Source: Lomentospora prolificans
Lineage: Eukaryota > Ascomycota > Sordariomycetes > Microascales > Microascaceae
Reading direction: 5' to 3'
NCBI GenBank assembly: GCA_029532625.1
Contig: JARFXM010000006.1
Coordinates: forward strand, 248,001 to 312,000
Length of the DNA: 64,000 nt
The notes beneath the pieces are model-generated. The model was not told where the DNA came from and ran no database searches. It saw only the letters and a program-made list of their open reading frames with translations. Positions 43,838 through 55,484 of the stretch are shown here, piece after piece (the stretch's first letter is position 1; each line of letters starts with the position of its first letter). A program made the translations under genes and the position numbers.

Positions 43838-46800
43838 AGCATAGCAAGGCGGGCGCGCTTCGAAATATTAGGATTATCAGGAGCATACGGTAAAGAAAAA
43901 AGGGATCTGTAGTTTGAAAATATCATTAGAGCTCAGGTCGAGGGCAGGGCAGATGTCATCGACACCAACTGGACAAAAAAAAGGAAAAAAAAAAAAGATT
44001 TGGGCAGGTACATCGCAGTGAAATGGGAATCAAGGTATTAAAGCAGATTGGCACCAAGAAAGATGAATCGAACACACTGCCACGAGTGAAGGCAGGCGGT
44101 AGAGACGCGTCAGGACAACTGGCGCGGCGAATGAGAATGAGGGCGCCCAATGATATAAATCAGACCAGCCAACACACCCGCTATTATGTAGAACCAGAGA
44201 ATGACCCAGTAACAAGCGGATAAGGGCCGGTCAGGCCTAACAAGTGCAAGTGGACATAAAGCAACAGAGACAGCTGGACGGAACAAAAAAAAACGGCGGG
44301 CCTCACTCTATGTCATAACTTGTAGATGCTAAGCTCGAGCCCAATGGGAAACACCAGCGACGGAACCTGTTGTTGATGGGCAGCGCTGCAGAAATATGGC
44401 GAGGGGTGTATGGTCGGGATCGGTGACGGTAGATAGATAAGACGGCTCAGGTTGCCGATTGCGTTGAATGGAGAATATAGACGCTACGGCGAAAGCCTAT
44501 CGGTGTTTCTCGAAGAAGGAAGAGGGATGTGGCGCGATGAGGGGGTGTGGATTTTCAGCTGGATTACTTTGCAAAGGCTGTTCCGTCGACGATGGCGTGT
44601 CGTGAAAAATATATATATATATTTAAATAGAGGGATGCGAGAGGCCAGAAAAAAAGACTCGGCGTCGTGGACGCAGGTTTCGGGGTCGGATTGTCGCGTC
44701 CAGCGGGAGTGCCAAGGGGGGGAAGGGGGGGGTGCGCCGTCAGTTAGGAAATCGTCAAGGAAGCTCGAGGAGAGATTGACGACGGGTAGCAAAAGGGATG
44801 CGTTTGTCGGTCGTAAGTAGGGATTCAAGGTGAGCACACGCGAAGAAAACCCCCCTTCGCCGGTCTAGGTGGCGATGGTTAGTCGAGGAGGGGAGAAGAA
44901 AAGTTTAGTGGAAGTGGGTGGCGGTTTGGTTGGCGACCGTCGGAGAACACCAGGATTCTCAGCAGCACTGCGCCAGAGCTTGAACGAGGATGACATAAAC
45001 AGAGGGGGAAAAGGAAGAGGGGGCAATGCAAGAGCGAGAGAAGCGGGAACGTGGAGGGGGGCAGGGATGTTAGAGTGGGAGGTGGGAGGGAGGAGGGGGG
45101 CTGCTGGCTGTCTTAGGGGCCAGGGAACACCACAAGGGGGGTGTGGGGAGGGGCAGGCACGAACACCAGCGCCAGTGTGGGAACTGCAGGAAGGTTACTT
45201 GTCCCAAGACACTCACAAGGAGAAAAACCCTCAATTTGAATCGCTGAATCGGAGTCGACTTGGCGTGCTTTGCGTCCTAGCCAGCGTAAAATGGAGGGCG
45301 GCAACTGGTTGACGATTTCGATGAGGGAAGACGTGAAAATGGCGAAGGTCATATAAAAAAAAGAAAAAAAGGCGGATGGTGTGGCCTCGAGGGACGTGGA
45401 CGGTTTCGGTCCTGATTGTGGACTGGGGATTGCCTGCAGAAGATTGGAGGTGCGTGTCTGGTATTAGGTTGGTAGTATCTTTGCGCTAGGGTGGCCGTAA
45501 TGTGAGGGAAAGGAATGGATGGGCCAGCGGTGACGTTTTGCTAATCCGGATTCTTCCACCGAGCTGCACAAATAGGAAATGTTGGCCAGGCTGGCCCTCG
45601 CAAGCACGATCAGCCAGCGATGGCCAGGCCACGGATTGCTGTGCTAGTACAGTGACCTCGTACAATACAATTGAAGTTGCTGGCCCACGCTCTCCATCCG
45701 GCCACGAACTCGGAAACAGGCTATAGAGAACGAGATTTTACCTTCGTGCGCCAGGCTGGGCATTTTACGGGAGCAGGAATGGATATTAATAGCCGGGTTT
45801 CCCCTTAAGCCCAAGTCACTCGCAGAGGTCGAAAACGACACACGCTCTCATTCCGCGGAGCTTTAGTGGCGTGGCGTGCCGGTCTCCATCCCGATTGATG
45901 AGTACCAGTGTCCCGAGCACGTGTTGGATCACCGCCCAGGGGACCTCGATGACGACCTGGCTGAGTCCCTGCTTTTTCTCTTGCTGGATGGCCTGACAAA
46001 TGAAAGGGCGCACGAAGTAACAACGTTCTCTCTGCATTTTCCTTCCGCCCCGAAAAGTCGGGAAGTTTCGTGGTGGCCGTGAGTGAGCCTGGACCTAGAG
46101 CTTGATCAAGACGGGGGAGCCTACGGGAGAATCCACGTCCTCAAACGTGGAAAAGCACACATCTAGTGTGGTTCACCCAGCACCCGCCCAACACACAAGA
46201 CCACAACATTACCGACCAGCCGTTCGCTATTATTTCCATTTCTTCCCTGCCGCGCAATGACGAGGCATTTCGTGAAGCAACCCTGAAGAGAAAGAAAAGG
46301 AAAGGGCCGGTTAAAAAAAATAGTCAAATTACGAAGGATCGTCAAGAGCTATCAACGCAGCAAGTCTAGCAATTTAAAGTGCCACGTCGACTAGAGCATC
46401 ATCGAAAACTTGATCCCTGAGTGAGGCGGGAGGCATTAGACTTTACGTGTTTGCATCCAGAGACCGTCGGGATATTGAGATGAGGTTGGCGACAATTTCT
46501 GGGATTTGGGCCAGACTTGAGGGGCCACGGCTAACAGTAACCCCTATATTTCCCTTGCCGTACGCATGCATATCAGAAACTGCAACCATGCGGTGCGCGT
46601 GTGATGTGCGTGCTTTAGGATTTGAGGACACAACGTTGAGTATGGGTGGAAGGGGGCGCAGGCAAGCACACAGCAGTGAACGTGTGCTCCAAGATGTGAT
46701 GAGGTGCGAATTTACTTCGAAGGTGCGGGTGAAATTGTAGGAGCCGATTTCAGATAAGAAGGGGCGACGTGTAACATTGGCTGATAACTGATAGGCGCAC

Positions 46801-49783
46801 GTTCAGGACGTGATTGACGGTTGAGGTACTTCGTATTGATCACGATATCGCCTGGCAGCTGGCTGGCCACTACTCCGTAGGCACCCTGCAACTCTCTGCT
46901 ATCTCACCAAGTAGGTGCCCTCTGTCACTAACCCCGTACCCAGGCTTCCGTGACAAGAAAGGGGCGATTAAGAAGAGAGTAGCCTGGCAACGAAATATAT
47001 ATCGTGCCTCGTTCGGCGAAAACTAACTGGCTAATCCAAGTGATTCAGACACGACGTAACCCTCTGCCGAGACTTGGCATCCGATGCCCATCATTACGCA
47101 GAGGCAGATCTGCGAAGAGATAAGCTGATAACGACAAATGATGGGCTAAACTTGGGGAAGTGAGCTGCCCTTTTCTACCGGCTCGACGGGTCAATTACGT
47201 GGAAAGACACCAAACGACTTGCCGTCATGGCCATTCCGTCTTTTTTTTTCATCTTCATTTTCTTCTCCTTTGTTGTGTTGACAGGATCAGCGCCAGCATG
47301 GTGTGATGTGGCCCTGTTCTAACTATAAACAATTTAGAAATGATCAACAGAGAGTTTCTGATCAAGACTCCCAAACAAATCACTGCAGCTGGCGAAGTCG
47401 AGGAATGGAAGGAATTCGCCGCCCTGTCATGGCTCCACACAGGATAGGCTGGCCGATTGCGTGCATCAACTGGTTATTACTAGGTGAGGTGGGTGTACAA
47501 CCCAAAGGGCCATGGCCAGCGTGCTACTGGCTAACGCTGGCTCTAATGGTTTCGACTTAATACATGTTACTGCCAGCTAGCCGGCCAGGCTACTGGCAAC
47601 GTGCGCCTGTTATTACGTTTATCTGTTTTGCCGGCGCTGCACTAAGCTTTCTGGCATAAGTCTGTGGAGCCAGCGAGTGATATATCTACCCCTTAACATT
47701 GAATTCACCCACTGCCGTATGCTCCCAAAAGAAAATAGGATAGCGGAAGAAGGCGAGTAGAGCCAGAAAGACAGGGGAAGGTTACAACGGTTAGGGCAGC
47801 TTATCAACGAGCTCTCAACAGGCCCCAAGCGAACGGGGTATCGGCCGACGAGTCTTCACAACATTGAAAGACTGAATGGGGATAAAGAAGCCGGAAGGGC
47901 ACGGGAGCGGTGTGAACCGGATGAGAACACGGAGCCGCCTGGCAAGGTCAACTCTAGTTTGTTGTCTGCTAGTTACTCCGGGCTCTCGGATCCTTTGCTG
48001 TACCTTCTGTCGCTCTCTCTCCCCTTGGTCTCATTTACCAATTCCAGCACTCTTATTGATTCAATGATCGAGAACACGATTTTATGTTCAATCATGGCCA
48101 TGAAATCCGGGGCCGAAGTTTAATACCGTGACAAACTTGGATTCGTCTACCGGGGGCCGCAGACGTTAGGAAATGGCAAGCGAGACTTGAAATACCGGAA
48201 ATGGCGATGATGCATCTCATCGCAGGATACACGTCCACGCATTGTCTTCAATTTCTGTCATTCGCTCCTGGCGGAGGTGCTCATTCCAGATGGAGTTGCC
48301 ACGGCGAATCGACCGGGTAAAGAATTTCCCTCTTCTCTCCCTAGTTCGACTATCACGCCTTCCGCCAATCCTCCGATGCCGAACGACGGGCCGGAAACTA
48401 AGGGTCGAGGATGACAAAAAGTACGGACTGAAGACGCCGGCACGGGCACAGGCCAATATGTACCGTGCGTCTGCATATACATACGTGAACATGCACGAGA
48501 CACGAGGCACATCAGCGCCATGTCGAGCGATGATTCCCGTGCTCGGAAATGGGGTTTCAACCACTTACATTCTTCCGGATCCGCATAATATATCATTGAC
48601 GGGCCAAGGTGGACCCTGAGCTCGTGCAAGCCCCCATCTTCTGCTCCTTTCTCTCCACCGTTGCTCTCCCGATTAAAGGGGAGTAAGTATTGGTAACGTA
48701 TTGGTAACAAAGAGCGAACCCGTCCATGGCATGGCCGTCCCTAGTCTACGCCGTGGGTCTCTTGGCCGACCCATCAGACCGGATGCTAGTAACTATTATG
48801 GGGATTGTGGGACCCATCGTGGCGGGATTTAAGCTGAGAGCACTGACGGACCAACGACACAACTCTTAACAGCGTCCTCGGGGCTAGATATGGCCAGCAA
48901 GCTGGCGTGAAGCACAAGTTAGGCAACTAATCGATAGTCTAAATTTCAGCACAGATGTCGCAAATACATCATCCGAACCAGGGCTATCATCAAAACGACA
49001 CACGGCTAGGCCGCGGCGCTGTTAGCCAGCCAGCTTTGTGGGATCCGAAATGTAACTCTTGATGGCTGGCTCTCCCGCAAACCTCAGGGCACACGGACTT
49101 CTGGGCACGAAGCCGGCCTGGTCCATCAGGCGGCTGAGAAAGCCAGAACGTATAAGAGCGCCGAACCAGGCTTAGACACCCCTCTTTTAATTGCCCCATA
49201 TGGGATGAGCCGAGCAGCCAGCGTCTGCCTCAGATTTTAGATCTGGCCTGGCTGGCCTTGTCTATTAAAATGTCCTAGTGCGGGAAGAGGTTTTTTTTTC
49301 TTTTTTTTTTTTCTTTTTTTGTTTCTTTTCCACGCCAGGGGCTATAAGATTTTGGCTCGACTCGGACTTTGTGACGGCCAGCTGTGTGGTTTGTACCTTG
49401 CAGCCACACTAGTGAAACCATCAGAAAGCCTTTGGAGTGCCTCCCTGTCCTTCCATCAGAAAGGAAACAGAAAGAACCCGACATATAGTCATCCACGACA
49501 AACTTATCCTCCCCTGGAGAAACTGGGTCCGGTGGGCTATTTGTTCTTGGCCAAAGGTCCCTCTTTTCCCCGGACCCTGAGAGGAGTGACCATTTCACAA
49601 CATACGCCCCCCCCCTTAGTTTTCCGGTTCGAAAGAGATATATTCCTTGCGCATTCCTTCTTCTTCTCTTTTTTGCTGCTTGTATTTCTCCTCGTGATCA
49701 CCTCTCCACGAAGCCCCCCATACACCAACAACTTCTCTTTTTTACCACAATTCGGTGGGCGCGCGGTGCCCAACTGAAGCGCC
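43838..49783. other. Gene-free divergent interval of 5.9 kb
   Basis: Between the 5' ends of the PREG-like cyclin (-) and the gene at 49784 (+). The left 1.5 kb is G/A-rich on the plus strand (C/T-rich in the cyclin sense) and is probably a long cyclin leader or promoter. An AT run sits at 44609-44622. From about 45.5 kb on, GCCAGC/GCTGGC words are frequent, e.g. 45582-45596, 46856-46868, 48891-48906, 49024-49034 and 49243-49257. No protein family, RNA gene or transposon was recognised. Confidence 0.6.
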
Positions 49784-50714
49784 ATGGGGTTACTAAACTC
49801 GAACAAGGACCGTCTCTACGTCGCAGTCTTCTATTCGAAAGGCGAAGATGCGTAAGTTGCTGTTCCCTTGTCCGTCATAAGATTCCCGAGCCGCACCCTT
49901 CCGAGAGGTGTCGGAGGGTTGCTCGGAGGTGTTGGCGGGGCACGCACCTACAAGACCCCGGATCTCGCCAACAGCCTCACCCCACGCAAACCAAAAGAAG
50001 CTCGGGTCCGCCACCGAACCATTTCCTCGCCCCTAGCTAACGCCATGCTCGTGATACCAGCTACCACTGGGCGCTCCTAGTATCCCCCAAGGCCGAGGAG
50101 GATGCATCCAAGGCCAGTACCCAGTACCACGTCACCAACAAACTCCTCCTACGCGGCGGTGCTCTCCGAGCCACGTGGGAGTACGAGAAGCAGGCCGTTG
50201 CAGCTGACCCCACCGGCTCTGATGGCGTTAAACCATTCGTCCGTATCCTCATTGGCAAGCTCAAGAAAGCCAAGGCCCAGTTCGAGGCGTCGGTCGAGAA
50301 GGTCGAGATCGTGCAGGACGTAAGTGGCGTAGCCAGCTGGCGGGCTAGGATATCCCCAGAGGCCCCGGAATCAAGGAAGGCTGGCTAATCAAATTTCCGA
50401 TAGAACCCCGAGTGGGCGGATCGCAGCTGGATAAAGGCCGCCCTCGCACGGCTCCAAAAGGACGGAATCCTAGGTAAGTATCTTACCCACCTTACAACTC
50501 ACCCGCGACTGCGATTGAGTCACAAGTTTCCATTCTCTGAGTGGATTTAACAATCCATGTTGTTTTAGGAGACAGCTCCGTCCGCGACTGGGCCAAAATC
50601 GAAAAGGAGAGTCTGTCCTACGCAGACAAGAAGAAGGCCGAGGGTCGCTTCGAGTCGTGGACGGGCAAGGCACCTACCTACGACCTCGTATCAAAACACG
50701 AGACTGTGAAATAA
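49784..50714 (+). CDS. Small fungal protein, possibly DUF6914
   Basis: Exons 49784-49851, 50061-50319, 50404-50473 and 50569-50714 encode 180 residues. The protein begins NSNKDRLYVAVFYSKGEDAY, then HWALLVSPKAE, YHVTNKLLLRGGALRATWEY, VRILIGKLKKAKAQFEASVE, PEWADRSWIKAALARLQKDG and a final DWAKIEKESLSYADKKKAEG. I associate the RLYVAxFxxxxxxxYHWALLVxPK start with a fungal family of unknown function recalled as DUF6914; the name is not certain. There is no signal peptide or membrane helix, so it is probably cytosolic. Intron 1 is long for this locus (209 nt) and could hide a tiny exon. All donors are GTAAG. Confidence 0.8.
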
Positions 50715-52349
50715 ATAGTTCATTTCTTTTTTTTCTCTTTTTCGCTGAAAATGATATCCAAGAGGTGGGTATAGAGGAAAGAACGGATGGAAAAGAGGGA
50801 AATATATCAAAAGGGCGGGTCGTCATCGTGATGCTTTTAGCGCTGTTGTTACCTTTACGACTTTATTTTTTCTTTTTCTTTTTTTTTTATCCCCAAGAAA
50901 CCAATCCATTGAAATTCGGATCCCCGCACCTTTTGATGTAAAGTTCATCGCAAAAGAGACAGAGACAGAGGGACAGGAAGAATGCTGGGTTTCGAAAGCA
51001 TCAGTTCAGCCCTACCACCAGCCGTCGTCTTGAATTCAAAGCATGTGAAGAACAGGTCCTGGCTCGCGTGGCCGATTCTCTCTTCTATTGGTATTCGATG
51101 TGTCTTCAACTGCCACCGCTGACGAACCACTTCCGAGCTGGCCTTCTCCGGATGTGTGAACCCTGGAGCCGCAGACGACCCAGAGGGGAAGACAGACCTG
51201 CCAGCCAATCTGATCCTGTTTCCAGCCCACGGGGTATGGTGGCTCCGCGACCCATGCACATATCCAAGGCAAAAACCTCTGTGCTAATCCTGGCATCGGA
51301 AAGAGCTGAGATGCAAGGCCGGAGTGGCTATTGCGAAATCGGTAGGTAGGCATGCGCGTGGCGGCCCGTCTAATTTTGATATTCTCTTGCGCGAGAAACC
51401 CGGTCCCTTTGCATCCTGCAACACCTCGTTTCCTTGGGTCTAACGCTGGCTCTGGTCCTCTCTCACCGAGCAAAAATCTGTTGCTATATAAGAGTTTCTA
51501 TCGACGGCCCCAAGTGCGAGTATGACTAGATCACGGCCAGTTGGTGCAAAGCGAGACAGGAAACTCACAATGTGCCACTTCGCCTCTCTGAGACCAAAGC
51601 CCCTTGGGTGGCTCTGTCAAGAAAGTGTAATATTCCACACCCGTTCGCGTCCCACGTCCTACAACCCATGCTTCCCGTAGAATCGACTCCCATGCAGACT
51701 TTGCCCATGCCACGCTGTACCCACACCCTCCACATCCTTCCTTTCGTTAATATCGGATGAGCCACGCCGACTGAATCCCGCATCGCCTGGGCGTGCCATC
51801 CCGCCCGTGGCTCGTTTTAACGTAAGAGGTGCGTAAAACGCCGCAAACGACCTGTCGACCCCTGGTCCTCACACCGCTCTTCTTCGCGAAAGGGTTGTCC
51901 GTTAGCCGTTTGTGGCAATCAAGGGCGTGGGCCGCGGCGCGGCGGGGTGGGCATGATTGAAGATAAATGCCTCCGATAAAGCAAAGAGTCAGTCAACTTG
52001 GACGGTCTCCCACTAACCTGATCTGCGGCGTTCACGTGCACTGCACATCGCGCGGTATACAATGTGCCAATGTTGTCTCCAATATCCAATCCAATCTGCT
52101 AGTTGATAACGGAAGCGCGATGCCATGGATCGAAGAAGCAGATTGGAACGCAACACGAGTAGTCCCTTTCTATTTCCTTGTAGATGAAACAAACAAGACG
52201 GTTATCTAGATAATGGGTACACACGAGCCCTACAGTGCCCGCAACCAACCACGGCCTTCCATCGCCGACCGCAGGGCAAGACATTTCTTCCAGCCTTTCC
52301 AGCCCTTATCTCATATCGACCAGCGAGCGTCTCCTTCCACCTCTCCCAT
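50715..52349. other. Convergent intergenic region, 1.6 kb
   Basis: Between the stops of the gene at 49784 (+) and PRE3 (-). T-rich tracts at 50725-50745 and 50865-50895 probably mark the 3' UTR of the former. No gene was recognised in the rest. Confidence 0.55.
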
Positions 52350-53346
52350 CTACTCATGCCTCACCTTGTACCCCGTATCCGGGAGGTACAAGTGCCTGTC
52401 AGCACCCTTAGCTGTCAGCACCACCATGCGAATGACACCACCAGAGCTGCCGTCCCACTTGATGGCCTCGGCGAGGGCTCCCTTGACGAAATCAACGGCC
52501 TCCTTCTCCTCCATGCCCTCCTTCCAGTTCGCATCACAGTAACCATAAATGTACGTAGAGCCGGAACCGCCGATGGCGTAGGCCTGTTTGTGTAGTGATC
52601 CACCGAGGGGGATGGAGTATACCTGTCCGCCGTGTCGTTCATCCCAACCTGCAATGATGAGGCCGGCACTATATCCCTGTTAGCTTTTTCCTGTTTCTTT
52701 TAATCCCGAACCCTCGGGTTAGCAAGATACGCACGAAAGGTTGTCCTTGTTAGAGTAGCAGATCTCTTGAAACAGAGAGGCCGCAGTCTGGGTCGTGGGG
52801 GGCTGGCCGTTGACGGTGGCATAGAGGCCAAGGTAGTATTGGACAATATCGGCGACGGCCTGAGTATCTGCGGCAGAGCCGGAGCGGCAGCACCAGATAG
52901 TGTCGTGAACTCGTGTAAGCTTGTCCGTCACTCGGTTCGCGATGTAGGCTCCCGTCGTCGTTCGAGAATCGGCCCCTAGTTAGGTTTGTTAGCAGCGTCG
53001 AGCAGAGGCCCGCAGGCGCGTGGGCGTATAGAGTCGACGTACCCAGGATAACACCATCCTTGAATGTGACAGCCATGCTATATTCAAAGTTAGCACAATG
53101 AGTTCGCTGCAATTGGGTCTTGTCGCGTACATGGAAGTTCCAAGGCTGTGATTTCGTTAGCTCGAATGATCTTATCGTCGACTATAGCCACAGTCCCGTC
53201 TCACTTACTTGACCTCGCCTTTCTTTAACCTATCCATGTCAACGTGGATGCCATCTAAAGAAACAGTTAGCATTACAGGTCACTGCCGGTCGTCGCAACA
53301 CCCCGTTCCCACCTTCGTTGAGGTTGCCAGTCTTAGTAAAGTCCAT
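52350..53346 (-). CDS. pre3: 20S proteasome subunit beta1 (PRE3)
   Basis: Six exons: 53346-53313, 53254-53209, 53145-53131, 53077-53043, 52975-52735 and 52668-52350, encoding 229 residues. The spliced product has VDMDRLKKGEVNLGTSIMAV, then KDGVILGADSRTTTGAYIAN, VHDTIWCCRSGSAADTQAVA, YAIGGSGSTYIYGYCD and AIKWDGSSGGVIRMVVLT, near-identical in pattern to yeast Pre3. Thr30 becomes the N-terminal nucleophile after cleavage at Gly29. The matching Asp (GADSRT) and Lys (tight turn NRVTDK) residues of the active site are present. The subunit provides the caspase-like activity of the proteasome. Exon 3 is only 15 nt and codes LGTS with split flanking codons; both of its introns have GT-AG ends, and only this arrangement restores the family sequence. 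Confidence 0.94.
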
Positions 53347-53957
53347 AATGCTAGCGGTCGCTATGGTCGGGGAGATTCAGAAAGACCCGGTAGATAGGCA
53401 GATGCAATAATTGCGGGAACGGAGTGGAGTTCAATTTTGCTGTGGTATGGATGTGAGTTGATCTCGGAAAGGGATGGGACACTGGCTTGGTTTGTCGAGG
53501 CTGAACGTGAGCTTGGAGCTCTTTCCCGTAGTGGCAGGCAGCTCTGGGCAACGCGTTGCTGCGAATGCCATCACCGCCTTGCTGAGTCATCATACCCGCC
53601 AAATCCACGTGATGATCTACCAGGGACTCGGGAGCACATGGCCTTGGCGAGGCTCCTGCATCTGGCGAGCCGACTGCCATGGCAGCATGGCATCAAATGC
53701 CAATAATTCCCCCCCCCATCAATGTATTCGCATTAATAGTTCCTTGCAAAGTGTGACGAGTGGACAGGGACTGCCCACAATCGCGGAAATCTTGAAATCA
53801 CTTGCCAACCCATAATGATTCCATTGTGTATATATACAGAGCCTCTTGGATTATGTACGAATTGAGCATCTGCTCCTGCTCGATCTGATATATCCGTAAA
53901 ATCGTACCCGGAACGCCAAGCAATAACTATTCTGTCACTCGCCCATACCTACGGCGC
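53347..53957. other. Intergenic, 611 bp
   Basis: PRE3 promoter side and 3' flank of the ERV2-like gene, both on the minus strand. No gene was recognised. A C9 run lies near 53709-53717. Confidence 0.55.
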
Positions 53958-54696
53958 CTATTGCAACTCAGCTCTGCTCTCATCCTCCTCATCCTCCCTC
54001 TCGCCCTCTTCTCCTTCCTTCTTGTGCCCCTCTTCACCGCAACCGCAATCGTAAAAGTCCCCGATTTTGGTGCAGTCGAACTCGGGCTTATGCAGTCTCT
54101 CATTCACCTGGTTATGAACGAAGCAAGCCCATCCAGCGGCGGCATTTCGTGAGCTTGTCTGTGGGGGGAAGTCTGCCAGCAGCTTCCGGAAATGCGCAGC
54201 GCAGTCGCCACAAGGATATAGCCGCGCAAAGAGATGGATATAGGTCTTAAGCGCGAGGCTGTCGTCTTCAGTGGGTTTCTCGGGGAAGCGCGCCATCATG
54301 GTATGGAAGAGCTTCCAGGAGGCACGGCCGAGCTCGGCCCTGTAAAAGGCGTTAGTAGCCAATACAGGATTCAAGGTGTTTAAACTCAATAATATCTGTA
54401 TCCGTAACCTACTTGAGAGTCGCGTTCTCCAACTTGGGCGCGATGGATTCTCCGCTTAGGATACCCTTGGGGATCCCATTGATGTCGATCGTAGTCTCCT
54501 CCTCCTCCTCCGTAACAGCTGTCTGCTTCGTTGGGCCCGAGGCAGCATGGGTATCCTGGGTCGCCGCTGAGACATCAATAGGTATGCGTGGGGTAGATAG
54601 GGCGCCGTCCGAGGGACCGGAGAAGAGGTAGAAGAGTGTGAGGCAGGCGAAGAAGCCCAAAAGCACCATCAGTGAAAGGTGCTGGCGGCGCGCCAT
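53958..54696 (-). CDS. erv2: Erv2-like FAD sulfhydryl oxidase
   Basis: Exons 54696-54413 and 54339-53958 encode 221 residues. The N-terminus is a signal anchor (HLSLMVLLGFFACLTLFYLF), followed by a linker with a Glu5 run to about residue 95. The Erv/ALR domain has GRASWKLFHTMMARFP, the redox pair in YPCGDCAAHF (Cys138, Cys141) and the HNQVN motif that contacts FAD. A downstream Cys cluster (FDCTKIGDFYDCGCG) may be the shuttle disulfide. The tail is very acidic and basic by turns (GHKKEGEEGEREDEEDESR). Erv2 makes disulfides in the ER and passes them to PDI using oxygen. No HDEL-type retention signal is present; retention would rely on the anchor. The intron (GTAGGT, CTAAC, TTACAG) lies just before the conserved domain. 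Confidence 0.93.
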
Positions 54697-55484
54697 AGTG
54701 GCAGTTATTCGCGTGTTCCCTGGGAATTAGGAGACAAGGGGATTGTGGGGTGGAAGTGCCCAACGAGCGTGAGGATCGCCGGAGCTGGAGGCCAAAGGCG
54801 AGACGGACAAACAAGCGAGAAAAAAGAAGATGGGGTTGCAAGGAGGGATTTTTCAAGAAGGGTGGCCGGTGCCTCAAAAAAGTGTGCGCAAAAGAATTAA
54901 TCCCTTGGTCAAGGCAGGCCAACAAGAGGCGAAGCACGTTGCGTTGCGCCAGAAAAGGAGCAAGGTGTCTGGATGGACTCATGATGGTTCGAGATGGAAC
55001 ACAATGGGGCCGGCCCCTTGCATTTTATCCAGTTCGGCCCATGACCAATTGGGCTTAATGCGGGCTCGGGTGGGAAATTTCGTCTCTGGATGGTGGGTCA
55101 ATTCAGGAAGATGCGCCATCAGTATCAGAGGGTCCGCACTAATATATCCACTAAATCTGAGCTTAATCAGCGCCTGGCCTCCTCGTAGGCTGGCTCTATC
55201 TCGAGCCTGGCAGACTCCAGTGCCACCAAGTTGCAACGTATTATTGACCAATTGGTGGATCGACAACCCGGCCTGTTGATATCGCCACCTTCACACCATT
55301 GTGAACTACCAGATCTATCCTTACAACGTCCGTAACTCTAAATTATAGCGAAACAGTCCACAGTCAACAGTCTATGGTATTTTTTTATATTTTTTTCTAA
55401 CTACATACAAATATATATATATATATATATATATCTATACTTTTTGTGGTAGGAGACCAAATGTGCGGACTCTGGGCCGCTCAT
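54697..55484. other. Intergenic, 788 bp
   Basis: Upstream of the ERV2-like gene and downstream of the zinc-finger gene, both minus strand. No gene was recognised. The left end holds the zinc-finger gene's 3' flank with an (AT)12 repeat. Confidence 0.55.
55411..55434 (+). repeat. (AT)12 microsatellite
   Basis: Twelve AT units, about 50 bp past the stop of the zinc-finger gene and next to T-rich runs at 55380-55397. It probably lies in that gene's 3' UTR or termination zone. Confidence 0.92.
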
